This document shows positions 34,366 through 44,248 of a stretch of 64,000 nucleotides of DNA, in pieces; the first letter of the stretch is position 1; the number at the start of each line of letters is the position of its first letter. The translations under genes and the position numbers were made by a program. The notes below the pieces were generated by a model. That model made no database searches. It saw only the letters and a list, made by a program, of their open reading frames with translations, and was not told the DNA's origin. This DNA is from Iningainema tapete BLCC-T55 (GTDB lineage Bacteria; Cyanobacteriota; Cyanobacteriia; Cyanobacteriales; Nostocaceae): NCBI RefSeq assembly GCF_014698965.1, contig NZ_JACXAE010000040.1, positions 62,001 through 126,000 of the forward strand, in the 5' to 3' direction.

Positions 34366-35018
34366 GTAATTTGGTCTAAAAACTCTTGTTAAATCTAGCT
34401 TTCAGCCATTCTTTTAAAATCAACGCTACATGATAAAGTCTAAACATACGGTTGACAGAGGATGACATTAACCGAAGATGTGAGTCTCTAACTAGCGGCG
34501 CACCCGCAAGTGAAAAATGAAAGAAACACAGCTCGCAGGAATTAGAGGTCAATAAATCCTACACTAAATAAGTGCCCTGTAGCTAAAACCGTTTTTACAA
34601 TGGTGCGTTATCTGCCAGTAATTTTTCATCCAAGTGCCACTTTAGTAAAAGTTCATCTATGTTATGGTTAAATCGTTAAGCAATTAAGCAAAAAGTAAGA
34701 AATGAATGAAGGTCAGGCAGGAAATGCTCAAAGGCAAGCAACAGAGATGGTATGATCGTACACCGTGTGGCGTGGTCGCACCTATAAGGCGAACACTCTG
34801 ACTATTACGTGTATGCAAAGTTACTAAAAAGGAAAATACCATCACGGAAGTTATTAAAAAAATGTACATTAAAACCTTCTGTTTGACATGAAAATGCACT
34901 TGACTCTAAATCGGAGCCGTTGAGGTCTTGAACTTGAATATTCAGGTTTGATTATGCAGCTATTAAAAATAGCATAGATTTGTTTCTTAACTTGGGAAGT
35001 GTAGGAGAGAAAATATTG
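34366..35018. other. Long spacer before the trypsin operon
   Basis: A 650-bp stretch with no gene I can support. It must hold the promoter of the operon at 35019. GTAGGAGAG at 35001-35009 supplies the ribosome-binding site. Confidence 0.3.
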
Positions 35019-35330
35019 ATGGCGACTAAACTGATTGAATTAGAAGATGGCACTTTAGTAGAGATAGAAGTACCGGAAGAGCAAGTTCAACCAATATCTG
35101 GCGGTTTTGCAGATAAAGTAAGTGCTACTTTTGATAGGGTTAAACCTCTTTTAGTCAAAACCTGTCGTCCTATTGCTGCTGCTTGCCAAGAACTAAATAA
35201 AGAGATCAGTATTGACGAAGCTGAGGTTGAACTTGGCTTAAGCTTTGAAGGGGAAGGAAATATTTATGTGACTAAATCAAAAGCGGGTGCAAACTTAAAA
35301 ATAAAACTGAAATTTAAGCCTACAAATTAA
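35019..35330 (+). CDS. CU044_2847-like (Trypco) protein
   Basis: 103 residues from ATG 35019 (MATKLIELEDGTLVEIEVPE). Beta-strand-rich start, then a helical segment (FDRVKPLLVKTCRPIAAACQ), and a glycine-rich beta end (GLSFEGEGNIYVTKSKAGAN). This pattern fits the small CU044_2847 family, which is found with trypsin-like proteases in predicted conflict operons. It probably partners the protease encoded 5 bp downstream. Confidence 0.65.
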   Translation: MATKLIELEDGTLVEIEVPEEQVQPISGGFADKVSATFDRVKPLLVKTCRPIAAACQELNKEISIDEAEVELGLSFEGEGNIYVTKSKAGANLKIKLKFKPTN

Positions 35331-35335
35331 TTGGA

Positions 35336-36700
35336 ATGAACCTAGAGGATTTACAAAAGTCTATTGTTTTAATTACCAGTAGTGAGTCGAATAATAGCCG
35401 TTTTGGAACCGGCTTTGTCATTCGTCGAGTGAGTGGAACAGCTTACGTATTAACTTGTGCCCATGTTGTGAGAGATGTCGGCGGGAAAGAGAAAGTCAAA
35501 GCTGATAGTAGGTCTGCTACAGTAATTGCTTCTGGTGAAGATGATGGACTTGACTTAGCGGTCTTGCGAGTGGATGGGCTAGGGGGTAAGCCAGAAATTA
35601 ATCTACACGTATCTGGTCAGAGAGAAAGTCCTTTTATAACTGCTGGTTTTCAATTGTATGATAAGGCTCATTTAATTAGGTCATTGCAAGGTACTCTCGG
35701 CGAACCAGTAGGATTACAGTCAATACGTATTGGAGAAAGGATTCAAGCTTGGGATTTGCGTATTGATGGTGACTATTCTTTGCAACCTGGTTACAGTGGT
35801 TCTCCTGTAGTTGATGAAGCCAATGGTTGTGTTTTAGGGATAGTTAGCCATCGCCAAGGTGAAGGCAGACGTGGATTGGCGATTTCTATTGAGGCACTGA
35901 GGAAAATTTGGAAGTTTGTAGACCGCGAACAGTTATATCGTTCGTTATTAAAGTTGGGTTATAGCAGACAAGTTAGGTTATTTCGCCAATTAGTGAGGGA
36001 ACACTCCATTGCGGCTTTATTGATTCATGGGTCGCCAGATTACGGTCAACGCTGGTTGTTAAATTTGTTGCTAGTTAAACATCTTCCTTACATAACAACA
36101 AGCAGAGTTGTGAAAGTTGGGTTGACCCGTAGAGTTCGGCAATTTGATGCCACAGCCCTTTGGCGTGAATTCTGTAGTCATATTCAGTTGCCCAAAAATT
36201 CCTCACTAGCAGAAATTGCTCAAGGAGTTTATAAGTGTTGCCAAACTCAGAATATGATTTTGATTTTCCATAATGTAGAGTGGATGCCCAGAGAAAGTTT
36301 GCAAGAGTTAATTCAAGATTTTTGGTTGCTTTTAGCAACAGAAGTGCAAAATTCTCAATTGACTTCAAACAAATCAAAGTTGTTGATGTTTTTAGTTGAT
36401 TATGAAGGTAGTGTGGAGAGTTTAGAGGATTTGTTTACTGGTGGAAAAGATGCTAATAAGTCAAGCTACACACCAGTAAAAACACCAAAAATTAACGAAT
36501 TTTCTCAAGATGATTTACTCAACTGGATTGAGAATGAGAATGATGAACTACCTGTTGAACTTGCAAATGAAGTTGACAGCACAGTTCAGGAAATTTTAGA
36601 TAACAGTGGTGGAGGTATCCCGGAACTTACCTTAGAAGAAATTTGTACTCTGTGCGGCTGTAATTGGTATGAGGAGTCGGAAAAATGGTTGAGGTACTAA
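35336..36700 (+). CDS. Trypsin-like serine protease with C-terminal STAND-like domain
   Basis: 454 residues. Residues 1-200 form a trypsin-like protease: His in TCAHVVRD, Asp in DGLDLAVLRV and Ser in QPGYSGSPVVDEANG. The remainder (about 205-454) is a STAND-like helical and Rossmann-type module without an evident Walker A (LLIHGSPDYGQRWLLNLLL replaces the loop), so it is probably an inactive (iSTAND-type) NTPase. It ends inside the MoxR gene (16-base overlap), so the two are coupled. Likely an effector protease controlled by the ATPase and vWA proteins. Confidence 0.8.
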   Translation: MNLEDLQKSIVLITSSESNNSRFGTGFVIRRVSGTAYVLTCAHVVRDVGGKEKVKADSRSATVIASGEDDGLDLAVLRVDGLGGKPEINLHVSGQRESPFITAGFQLYDKAHLIRSLQGTLGEPVGLQSIRIGERIQAWDLRIDGDYSLQPGYSGSPVVDEANGCVLGIVSHRQGEGRRGLAISIEALRKIWKFVDREQLYRSLLKLGYSRQVRLFRQLVREHSIAALLIHGSPDYGQRWLLNLLLVKHLPYITTSRVVKVGLTRRVRQFDATALWREFCSHIQLPKNSSLAEIAQGVYKCCQTQNMILIFHNVEWMPRESLQELIQDFWLLLATEVQNSQLTSNKSKLLMFLVDYEGSVESLEDLFTGGKDANKSSYTPVKTPKINEFSQDDLLNWIENENDELPVELANEVDSTVQEILDNSGGGIPELTLEEICTLCGCNWYEESEKWLRY

Positions 36701-37623
36701 ATAACAAAATACCTAAATATACTGGTAAAATTCAGCCTCAACAAGGAGAAATTGATTCTGACTCAGGACAACTTCTTTATCCTTACTTATCAAATAAAGA
36801 ATTAATTGATGTTGTTAATTTAGCCATTTATTTAGAAAGACCTTTGTTACTTAAAGGAGAGCCAGGATGTGGTAAAACGAAATTAGCTAGGGCAGTAGCC
36901 TATGAATTAAAGTTACCGTTTGAAGCCTGGTATGTAAAATCAACCAGTCGGGCACAAGATGGTTTATATACCTATGATGCTGTTGGTCGCTTACGAGATG
37001 CTCAATTAGCAGCAAGTCAGATTCGTAAGCAAGAAGATATTTTACGCATCAGTGACCCTGAAACTTATGTGCGTTGGGGACCGTTGGGAAGGGCTTTTCA
37101 AAATGATTGGCGCACAGTAGTGTTAATTGATGAAATTGATAAAGCTGACATTGACTTTCCCAATGATTTACTGTTAGAGCTAGATGAGCGGCGATTTATT
37201 GTAGAAGAAACTGGTCAGAAAATTAGAGCTAAAGCAACACCAATTGTTTTTATTACTAGCAATGATGAGAAGGAATTGCCTGATGCTTTCTTGCGTCGGT
37301 GTATATTTCATTATGTCGAATTTCCAAAACCCGAACAACTGATAGAAATTGTAATGAATCGTTTTTCAGATTCATCCAAAACAATTGTGGAGGCGGCAGT
37401 CAATCGATTTGTAGAATTGCGTCAACAAATGCAGACAGAAATAGGGAGAGCGAGCAAAAATGTAACTACAAGTGAGTTACTAGATTGGTTTCATGCACTA
37501 AGTCGCTATCCTGAGGATGAAGTATTGGGTAAACTGGAGGGCAAATTACCAGACCTAGGTGTATTACTAAAAAATTGGGATGATCATGTTCGTTATTTAA
37601 AACGGGTTAAAAGCCATGAATAA
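36685..37623 (+). CDS. MoxR-type AAA+ ATPase
   Basis: 312 residues. Walker A GEPGCGKT, then SRAQDGLYTYDAVGRL (MoxR pattern), Walker B TVVLIDEIDKAD, sensor ITSNDEKELPDAFLRRC with arginine finger. Complete for a MoxR family ATPase. These act with von Willebrand factor A proteins to remodel protein complexes. Its ends overlap both neighbours. Confidence 0.9.
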   Translation: MVEVLNNKIPKYTGKIQPQQGEIDSDSGQLLYPYLSNKELIDVVNLAIYLERPLLLKGEPGCGKTKLARAVAYELKLPFEAWYVKSTSRAQDGLYTYDAVGRLRDAQLAASQIRKQEDILRISDPETYVRWGPLGRAFQNDWRTVVLIDEIDKADIDFPNDLLLELDERRFIVEETGQKIRAKATPIVFITSNDEKELPDAFLRRCIFHYVEFPKPEQLIEIVMNRFSDSSKTIVEAAVNRFVELRQQMQTEIGRASKNVTTSELLDWFHALSRYPEDEVLGKLEGKLPDLGVLLKNWDDHVRYLKRVKSHE

Positions 37624-39010
37624 AATGCCTTTACTGGAATTGTTTACCAGTTTACGAGAAGCTGGGTTGCCTTTGGGGGTTGGGGAATATCAGGTAGTTT
37701 TGCAAGCTTTACAAGCAGGTTTTGGGATTGCAGACCGAAATTCTTTGGTTCAACTTTGCTGTGCTTTATGGGTTAAGTCTCCAGAAGAGAAAAGAATATT
37801 CAATCATTATTTTGATAGATTAATTCCTGAAGAAACTGTGTCGGAAAATTGCCATCCAAAAATTGTTCCAAGAACTATAGAAATTACAGAACCATGCTCT
37901 AAAAATTCTCAGCACAGACTCAGACGTAACTTGATTATAGGAGGAATGATTCTAGGAGGAAGCGTTATTTTGGTAAGAGCCGGAATTTTTGCTGCCAATA
38001 ATATTCCTCTAATCTCGACTTCTCCTTCACCTAATATTGAACAACCTCTTACAATTAATCCTCCAGAACCGGAAACACCACAGCCAACTCAGACTCAGCC
38101 AATAGTAAGTGACATCACAATATATTTAGTTGTTGTAATTATTTTGTTTTTTGTATATACGTTGTTGGTATTAACTTTAGTTGGGATAGATTTATGGATG
38201 GGTAGACGACGTGCTACACACCCTGTTAGTTATAAACCTATTCCTCCTGAATCCCAGCTTAGTGATTTCCTTTCATCAGAGCTAATTAAACAGATAGATG
38301 ATGAAGTGCAGATTCTCAGGACGGGAACGCAGTCTGTTGGCACAGAAGATATTTCTAATTCAGTTGCTGCGTATTTTCCTGTAAGCCGTCGGCAAATGAA
38401 GCAGAGTTGGCGCTACCTACGTTGTTTAGTGAGAGAGGGACCAGTAGTCGAATTGGATTTGATAGCCACTGTCAACCAGATTGGACGACAGGGAATATTA
38501 CTTAACCCAGTTCTTGTTCCTCGTCGCATCAACCGCACTCAACTACTGCTATTAGTTGACCAAGATGGTTCTATGCTGCCTTTTCACACAATCTCCCGTC
38601 GCCTAGTAGAAACAGCATTGCAAGGAGGTCGTTTGGGCAGGGCTGGTGTTTACTACTTTCATAACTGTCCAACTAAGTATTTTTATCACGATTCGGCTCG
38701 TTTGGAATCTGAACAGATAGATACTGTTTTGGCTCAACTTAATCAATCACAAGCTGTTGCCTTAATTTTTAGCGATGCAGGTGCTGTCCGTGGAAGCTTT
38801 AATCCTGAACGTCATAGACTAACTAAGATTTTTCTAGAAGGTCTTAGGAAGCAGGTGCGTTATATTGCATGGCTTAATCCCATGCCAAAACTACGCTGGG
38901 TAAATACTACTGCCCAAGAAATTGCCCGCCTTGTTCCCATGTTTGAAATCAATCGCCAAGGTTTAGATAGTGCGATTGGTGCGCTACGCGGACGCTATTA
39001 CAATCAGTAG
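37616..39010 (+). CDS. vWA-type (CoxE-like) membrane protein
   Basis: 464 residues. The N-terminal third begins with a helical CoxE-like segment (LLELFTSLREAGLPLGVGEY). Two membrane segments lie near residues 105-125 (LIIGGMILGGSVILVRAGIF) and 165-195 (ITIYLVVVIILFFVYTLLVL), with a Pro-rich loop between. A vWA-like domain follows (LLLLVDQDGSMLPFHTISRR, where DxDGSM replaces the usual DxSxS). This agrees with vWA partners of MoxR. It is predicted to sit in the membrane and to couple ATPase activity to a target. Confidence 0.75.
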   Translation: MNKMPLLELFTSLREAGLPLGVGEYQVVLQALQAGFGIADRNSLVQLCCALWVKSPEEKRIFNHYFDRLIPEETVSENCHPKIVPRTIEITEPCSKNSQHRLRRNLIIGGMILGGSVILVRAGIFAANNIPLISTSPSPNIEQPLTINPPEPETPQPTQTQPIVSDITIYLVVVIILFFVYTLLVLTLVGIDLWMGRRRATHPVSYKPIPPESQLSDFLSSELIKQIDDEVQILRTGTQSVGTEDISNSVAAYFPVSRRQMKQSWRYLRCLVREGPVVELDLIATVNQIGRQGILLNPVLVPRRINRTQLLLLVDQDGSMLPFHTISRRLVETALQGGRLGRAGVYYFHNCPTKYFYHDSARLESEQIDTVLAQLNQSQAVALIFSDAGAVRGSFNPERHRLTKIFLEGLRKQVRYIAWLNPMPKLRWVNTTAQEIARLVPMFEINRQGLDSAIGALRGRYYNQ

Positions 39011-39026
39011 GAAGCTAGCAGGTAAA

Positions 39027-40622
39027 ATGAATCAGTCAGATATATCTTTAGCCAAAATAAAAATAAAAGGAGGCATTCAGCGCATTAATTTTTTTCGGGA
39101 ACGCTATGGAGATGCTCATTTATACTTAGCTTATCACGCTGCCTTTCCCCTAGCATTAACACCGGATTTACTATATGGTCTATGGGCAAACTTTCAGCAC
39201 GATATTGACGGTAATGTACTTAATATTCCCTGGATAGCAATAGCTGATTTGCTTTTTTCTAATCTCTGTGAAGAAGTTGGGCATGAACTTTATGAGATGG
39301 AAAAGACGGTACGCGATGTACTGCTAAGACAGTTAAAAACTCATCCTCGTTTTGGAATTAAGCGAATCAAGGAACTATCCAAATTTTTACTATTTGATGT
39401 ACAGCCACACTTGAATAGTTCTGATATTGACATTCGTGACATAGCTCAAGCTCAACGCTGGACTGCTATGGTATACACCCAAACAGGGGAAGCAGCTCGC
39501 GAACTAGCATTAATTCTTGATGGATTACAACTGGAAAATACAGCAGAATGGGCACGCATGACTTCTTTGATAGAAACTTTTAGCGAACCACTCCAGGAAG
39601 CAAACTTCAAGTCACTACTAGTTTATGTCAGAGGTATGTATTATTTTGTATGTGGGGAATTGGAAAAAGCCGTATTAGAATTCGATAAACTTCCAGGACA
39701 GGAACAACAAATAGAAGTTGCAGGCATAAGTTTACTGATACCGATACAAAGGCGGAAAAGCCCTGTTTTACTTCTAGAAGTTTTTGAGTTCAACGTTGCT
39801 CAGGTGAGACGCAAGCCTAAGCAATGGATATTTGACTCGGAGTGGACAATCACTCGTAGTTCCAGCAAAGCAGATTGCTTTGGTGAAGATTGGGGCGAAG
39901 GAGTAGTATTAGAGATGGTATCTATTCCAGGTGGTACATTCAGGATGGGTTCGCCGAATGGGGAAGGAAACGACAGCGAACACCCTCAATTCTCAGTAAC
40001 AATTGCTCCCTTTTTTATGAGTAAATACCTTGTGACTCAGACACAGTGGCGAGTAGTTGCAGGACTACCTAAAGTTAAAATCGACCTCAACCCAGACCCA
40101 GCGATTTTCAAAGGTCCCCATCGTCCTGTTGAAAATGTCAGTTGGTACGATGCAGTCGAGTTCTGCGAACGGCTACAGCAAAAAACTGGTAAGTCTTATC
40201 GTCTTCCGACTGAAGCAGAATGGGAATATGCTTGTCGAGCAGGAACCACTACTCCCTTCCATTTTGGTGAAACTATTACCCCTAAATTAGCTTGCTACAA
40301 CGCAAGGGAAAGGTATGTTTTTAGACCTCTGGGCAAATCTCGAAAAGAAACTACTGAGGTAGGGTTCTTTAAGGTAGCAAATGCCTTTGGTTTATACGAT
40401 ATGCACGGTAATGTTGGTGAATGGTGTGCTGACCGTTGGCGAGAAAACTACAGCAGTATGAGTAATGAAACTGGTGCTAATCAGGAACGAATAGTTAAAA
40501 GCGGTTCTTGGCGCGACGTATCATTTGATTGCCGTTCCGCAAGTCGTGGTAGAGACAAGCCTGACAATAGCTCTAACGAAATCGGCTTTCGGGTGGCTTT
40601 TTTCTTTGGGAGAACATTTTGA
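39027..40622 (+). CDS. FGE-sulfatase-domain protein with N-terminal helical region
   Basis: 531 residues from ATG 39027 (MNQSDISLAKIKIKGGIQRI), 16 bp after the vWA stop. The N-terminal half (1-280) is a helical SAV_2336-like region, and the C-terminal half is a formylglycine-generating-enzyme-like fold: VSIPGGTFRMGSPNGEG, YLVTQTQWRV, PVENVSWYDAVEFCERL, SYRLPTEAEWEYACRAG, MHGNVGEWCADRW, ending GFRVAFFF. In such operons the FGE fold is usually a non-catalytic sensor or binding module. Confidence 0.85.
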   Translation: MNQSDISLAKIKIKGGIQRINFFRERYGDAHLYLAYHAAFPLALTPDLLYGLWANFQHDIDGNVLNIPWIAIADLLFSNLCEEVGHELYEMEKTVRDVLLRQLKTHPRFGIKRIKELSKFLLFDVQPHLNSSDIDIRDIAQAQRWTAMVYTQTGEAARELALILDGLQLENTAEWARMTSLIETFSEPLQEANFKSLLVYVRGMYYFVCGELEKAVLEFDKLPGQEQQIEVAGISLLIPIQRRKSPVLLLEVFEFNVAQVRRKPKQWIFDSEWTITRSSSKADCFGEDWGEGVVLEMVSIPGGTFRMGSPNGEGNDSEHPQFSVTIAPFFMSKYLVTQTQWRVVAGLPKVKIDLNPDPAIFKGPHRPVENVSWYDAVEFCERLQQKTGKSYRLPTEAEWEYACRAGTTTPFHFGETITPKLACYNARERYVFRPLGKSRKETTEVGFFKVANAFGLYDMHGNVGEWCADRWRENYSSMSNETGANQERIVKSGSWRDVSFDCRSASRGRDKPDNSSNEIGFRVAFFFGRTF

Positions 40623-40894
40623 ATTTTTGTTTTTTATTAATATCCGTAACTTTTTTTTAATATTTTTAATATTACTTAACGAGAGTGTATCTTTGTTTGA
40701 AAAGCCCAAAAAAATCCGGAAAAACAGTGTATCAATTTGAAGTCTAGTAAGTAGACTTAGATTTGTAGCATGGGGCAGTGCCTAAATAAATATAGAATAC
40801 TGATTATTACGTTTTGCACGTCAGTTAGATGTTACCTATGGCAAAAATTCCTATATGAATTGCCTATCCTACCATGTAGTTTTAATATTAAAAT

Positions 40895-40910
40895 TTAACC
40901 GTTCGGTTAA
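40895..40910. promoter_or_regulatory. TetR-like operator palindrome
   Basis: TTAACCG-TT-CGGTTAA, a perfect 7-bp-arm palindrome 81 bp upstream of the membrane-protein gene at 40992. It resembles operators of TetR-type repressors. No TetR gene is nearby. The rest of 40623-40991 is AT-rich and gene-free. Confidence 0.4.
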
Positions 40911-40991
40911 TACAATATTTTTTTTAAATTTAGACGAGCGGAAAAATTAGGTATTGTATTTATATTTGATCTTCACGGTAAAATTTAAATA

Positions 40992-41708
40992 ATGCTTGCT
41001 CAAATTAGAAATAAAGAGTTGGGAATAGTCGAACTATTATCTTTAGGCTGGAATGTTTTTATCAAAAATCTGAATGCTATTTTGATAATTATCTTTCTCA
41101 TCGATTTGCCAGTCGAAATTTTAGAGGCTGCTGCTATAACATTGAGTAATCAAGTAATTAAGGTGACAATTATTTTTTTATTTTTTTGGTTAAGGATCAT
41201 TCCCTTGTGTCTATCGGGTATGGCTGTCATATTTATAGCCGAGCGATATATATACGGTGAAAAAATTCGATATGATAAAGCTTTGGCAAAATCATTTTCT
41301 AGATTAAACTTGGGTCTATTTTTTTTACTAAGATCAGGTAACATAGTTTCATTTTTCTTGCTTTTGTTAATTATTCCCGGAATTATTTATTGGATAAAAT
41401 TATATTTTGTCTTCCATGTATGTATTCTAAGAGAAAATGCTTCTCAGTCAGCATTACGTTATAGTGCTTCTCTTGTTAAAGGCAGATGGTTCAGGTCATT
41501 TTTTACGATTGTTTCTTTAATATTTATTATCTTTATTCCAGCTTTTGTAATTCCAATTTTTTTATTGTCTTTATTGCCCCTTAGTCCTGAGAGTCCATTT
41601 ACTAATTTTGTTTACATCGTAGTTTCTCAAATGATATTTATGCTGGCATTTTATTTATTTACTGTGGTCAATACAGTCTTTTTCTTAAACTTAGATTATC
41701 GAAAATGA
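40992..41708 (+). CDS. Polytopic membrane protein
   Basis: 238 residues with about five or six predicted membrane segments, such as IIIFLIDLPVEILEAAAITL, VTIIFLFFWLRIIPLCLSGM, GNIVSFFLLLLIIPGIIYWI and TIVSLIFIIFIPAFVIPIFL. A soluble SALRYSASLVKGRWF segment sits between helices. It resembles DUF7847 or glycerophosphodiester membrane-domain-like proteins, but I cannot name the family with confidence. It is a single gene on its own, with a TetR-like palindrome upstream. Confidence 0.6.
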   Translation: MLAQIRNKELGIVELLSLGWNVFIKNLNAILIIIFLIDLPVEILEAAAITLSNQVIKVTIIFLFFWLRIIPLCLSGMAVIFIAERYIYGEKIRYDKALAKSFSRLNLGLFFLLRSGNIVSFFLLLLIIPGIIYWIKLYFVFHVCILRENASQSALRYSASLVKGRWFRSFFTIVSLIFIIFIPAFVIPIFLLSLLPLSPESPFTNFVYIVVSQMIFMLAFYLFTVVNTVFFLNLDYRK

Positions 41709-41903
41709 TGATCGGGTATCGGGGACAGGATTTGCTGTTATAGGCACAGCAGCATTTTCTTTTATTTCATAAATTTGGTTTGTTAATACTAAAAAGCAAA
41801 ACTAAAGTTAAGCTCGACTTACCAAGTGAACAAGTGCAACTTTGTTCAATTTTTTAGGAGCAGTGAAAATAGTTTGTGATTCTCATTCAGCTACTTTGCA
41901 GCG

Positions 41904-43823
41904 TCAATCAATATCTAAGCCTTGATCGCCTGTTTGCTTTTTATAAAGCTTTTGTACCTCGGATTTTATATCTTCTCTCTCGTCGGTTAGTAACTTGTTC
42001 CAGCCTGCCATACCTGGGTTGATTCGTCTAGCCTGGGGTAAAGCAGCGAGTATTTCTTCAGATACTGCATTGCCTTCTTCATCCCCTTTCAAACCTACTA
42101 CGACAGTAGGTAATTTCTCCAGAAATTCTTTGGGAATTGCTTTGACGCTATCAGCCGCCAAGTATAAAGTTGGCGTTTGATTAAAGTCTGGGTCAAGAGC
42201 TATTACTGAAAGCACTTCCACCGGATCGCTGGTAAGAACTGCTCTTTGGATTGGGGTAATGGTTGCTACCCAGAAGCAGCCAGTTAAAATTGTGTTCGAG
42301 TCATTAGGGGCAGCAGGTTCATCTGGGTCAAGGCGAATAGAAGAGAATTTGCTATCATTCAGCACAAGTGCCCCGGTCGGTTCACCGTCAAGAGTCCGCT
42401 CGACAAACACAGTTTGACCTTCATCGTCGGCATAGATCCAACTTTTAACGTGCAACAGTTCTACTATTTGCTTAGGCAACTGGCGATCGCCTACCAAATA
42501 CTCTTGCACCGCCTGCCAGTTGTTCTCGTTTCGGTCGGGCAGCACTGGGGTTGGGGTTTGTGGCGCTGCGTCGGCTGCTTGAGATTCCCTTTCGTGTAGC
42601 TTTGTTTCACTTTGGTCGCCATCCACATCTTCGGGTCGCCGTTGCTGTTGGATAGCCGAGGTGGTTCCTATTGTAACCTCAAAAAGCTCTTGCTCACGCT
42701 TGACTTTGCTGTCATTTTCGTCTACAGTGCTTTGACCATAAGCTGATATGTTATCGTCGTCCAAAATAACCGACTGTTGTTGCATAAGACGCGATCGCGA
42801 ATTATGCCTCGTCTTGGCTGCCTGTTGTTGCTGTTTAGGATTGACGCGGCTTTCGGGCTTTTGCTCACTATCCAAGTTATTTGGTGTGGCAGGGTAAGAG
42901 TCAGGTGTGGTTTCAGTACGGGATTTTTTCTCTTCTTCCTCTTGGTGTTTGCGCATCTCGTTTTGATGGGCGAGTAGAGCCTGCTGTTGCTGCTGTTCTT
43001 CTGCTTGGGTTGCTGATGAGTTATGCAATGCTTGCTCGATAGCTTCTTGCCCTTGTTTCTCGCTGTAACTGACGCCCCTGTATTTCTGCAATCCTTTGAA
43101 GGTGTATGCTTTCCCTAAATGGGTGCCGGAAAACGCGATGCCGTTCAGCTGATAGCTAATGCCCATTTCTCCTGTTGGTGTTGGCGACACCCTGACATCA
43201 ATGCCTTGGTCTTTTAGCTGCCCAATCAAATCCAGCATTGTGGGACTATCTTGGGTCAACTGGTCAATTGTATCTTGCAGTTTCTTTCTAGCGCTGATTT
43301 CTCCGGTTCGTTTCGTCAGACGGCGTTCTCCCGTGGTTGGGGAGCGGCGTTCTTTTTCAAAGCTTGATGGTGCTGGTGTCAGTTCGTATTTCTTCTCCAG
43401 ATCCCTGATTAGTTCCTCAGAACGCTTGTAGTCCTGCCATTCAGAAACAGTGGAGCCATTTAGTCTCAAACGGCTGGCTACGATATGGACATGGTTATGT
43501 TCAGTATCCGTGTGACGCGCCAAGATGTACTGATTGTCGTCAAATCCCATCCCTTGCAGATAATTTTCTGCGATCGCGCACCAAGTATCATTGAAGAGTG
43601 CTTCTTCTGCTGGCACACTCAAGGTAGCATGATAAACGACTTTGCGGGTGGGCTTTTTAGTGCGCGTCCTCTCGTGACGCTGCACAGATAATTGAAACTC
43701 CTGGAATAATTCAGCTGGTGTCTCTCCTACCATATTGCCACCTATTAGCTCGGTTCCTTCTTTGCCCAGCACGTAGTCCAGACAGCCGTAAAAGTCAGTT
43801 CCCTTGATTTGCTTACCAATCAT
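41904..43823 (-). CDS. MobA/VirD2-type relaxase with C-terminal TOPRIM-like region
   Basis: 639 residues. The relaxase domain carries the HUH motif ARHTDTEHNHVHIVASRL (H109, H111, H113) and an N-terminal Tyr in GTDFYGCLDYVLG (Y12 or Y17), the likely nicking residue. The middle has a helical segment plus Gln/Pro/Glu-rich low complexity (about 270-440). The C-terminal 170 residues (YLAADSVKAIPKEFLEKLP) resemble a DUF3991/TOPRIM domain. It lies 5 bp after the MobC stop on the same strand. It nicks at oriT and leads single-strand transfer. Confidence 0.85.
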   Translation of the reverse strand: MIGKQIKGTDFYGCLDYVLGKEGTELIGGNMVGETPAELFQEFQLSVQRHERTRTKKPTRKVVYHATLSVPAEEALFNDTWCAIAENYLQGMGFDDNQYILARHTDTEHNHVHIVASRLRLNGSTVSEWQDYKRSEELIRDLEKKYELTPAPSSFEKERRSPTTGERRLTKRTGEISARKKLQDTIDQLTQDSPTMLDLIGQLKDQGIDVRVSPTPTGEMGISYQLNGIAFSGTHLGKAYTFKGLQKYRGVSYSEKQGQEAIEQALHNSSATQAEEQQQQQALLAHQNEMRKHQEEEEKKSRTETTPDSYPATPNNLDSEQKPESRVNPKQQQQAAKTRHNSRSRLMQQQSVILDDDNISAYGQSTVDENDSKVKREQELFEVTIGTTSAIQQQRRPEDVDGDQSETKLHERESQAADAAPQTPTPVLPDRNENNWQAVQEYLVGDRQLPKQIVELLHVKSWIYADDEGQTVFVERTLDGEPTGALVLNDSKFSSIRLDPDEPAAPNDSNTILTGCFWVATITPIQRAVLTSDPVEVLSVIALDPDFNQTPTLYLAADSVKAIPKEFLEKLPTVVVGLKGDEEGNAVSEEILAALPQARRINPGMAGWNKLLTDEREDIKSEVQKLYKKQTGDQGLDID

Positions 43824-43828
43824 TCTAG

Positions 43829-44248
43829 TTATCTTTTAACTGTCGTCTGCTGTAGTACTTGTTCTGGGGAGGGGATTGTTTCAATACCGATTCCCGCTAT
43901 TTCTTTACGGGTTTGGATGAGCAAGGATTGGAGTTGGTGCAGGAGGTTAAAATCTATGGGAATGTCCTGTTGACCTTTTGCTACCGAATCTTGTAGGGTA
44001 GCGGTTAGCTTTTTTAGGTCAGCACCAATGCGTCCTAATTCCCTATAGGTGTCGATAGAAATATCTGTAATGATTGGGGGGAGGTGGCGAGATAGGGCGC
44101 ATCTTCGTATATATTCGCTTAGGCTGTAACCTGCTTCTTTGGATTTGGCTTTCACTTTTTGGTAATCTTGGGCATTGAAGTGGACGGGAATATTGCCACT
44201 GGTGAGAGGCGATTTGGCATTTGCGATGTGCTGTGTTTTCTTTGGCAT
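43829..44248 (-). CDS. MobC-like relaxosome accessory protein
   Basis: 139 residues from ATG 44248 (MPKKTQHIANAKSPLTSGNI). A ribbon-helix-helix start (NIPVHFNAQDYQKVKAKSKE, AGYSLSEYIRRCALS) followed by a helical dimerisation part (ELGRIGADLKKLTATLQDSV) is typical of MobC-type proteins that assist relaxase nicking. It is coupled to the relaxase gene. Confidence 0.75.
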   Translation of the reverse strand: MPKKTQHIANAKSPLTSGNIPVHFNAQDYQKVKAKSKEAGYSLSEYIRRCALSRHLPPIITDISIDTYRELGRIGADLKKLTATLQDSVAKGQQDIPIDFNLLHQLQSLLIQTRKEIAGIGIETIPSPEQVLQQTTVKR

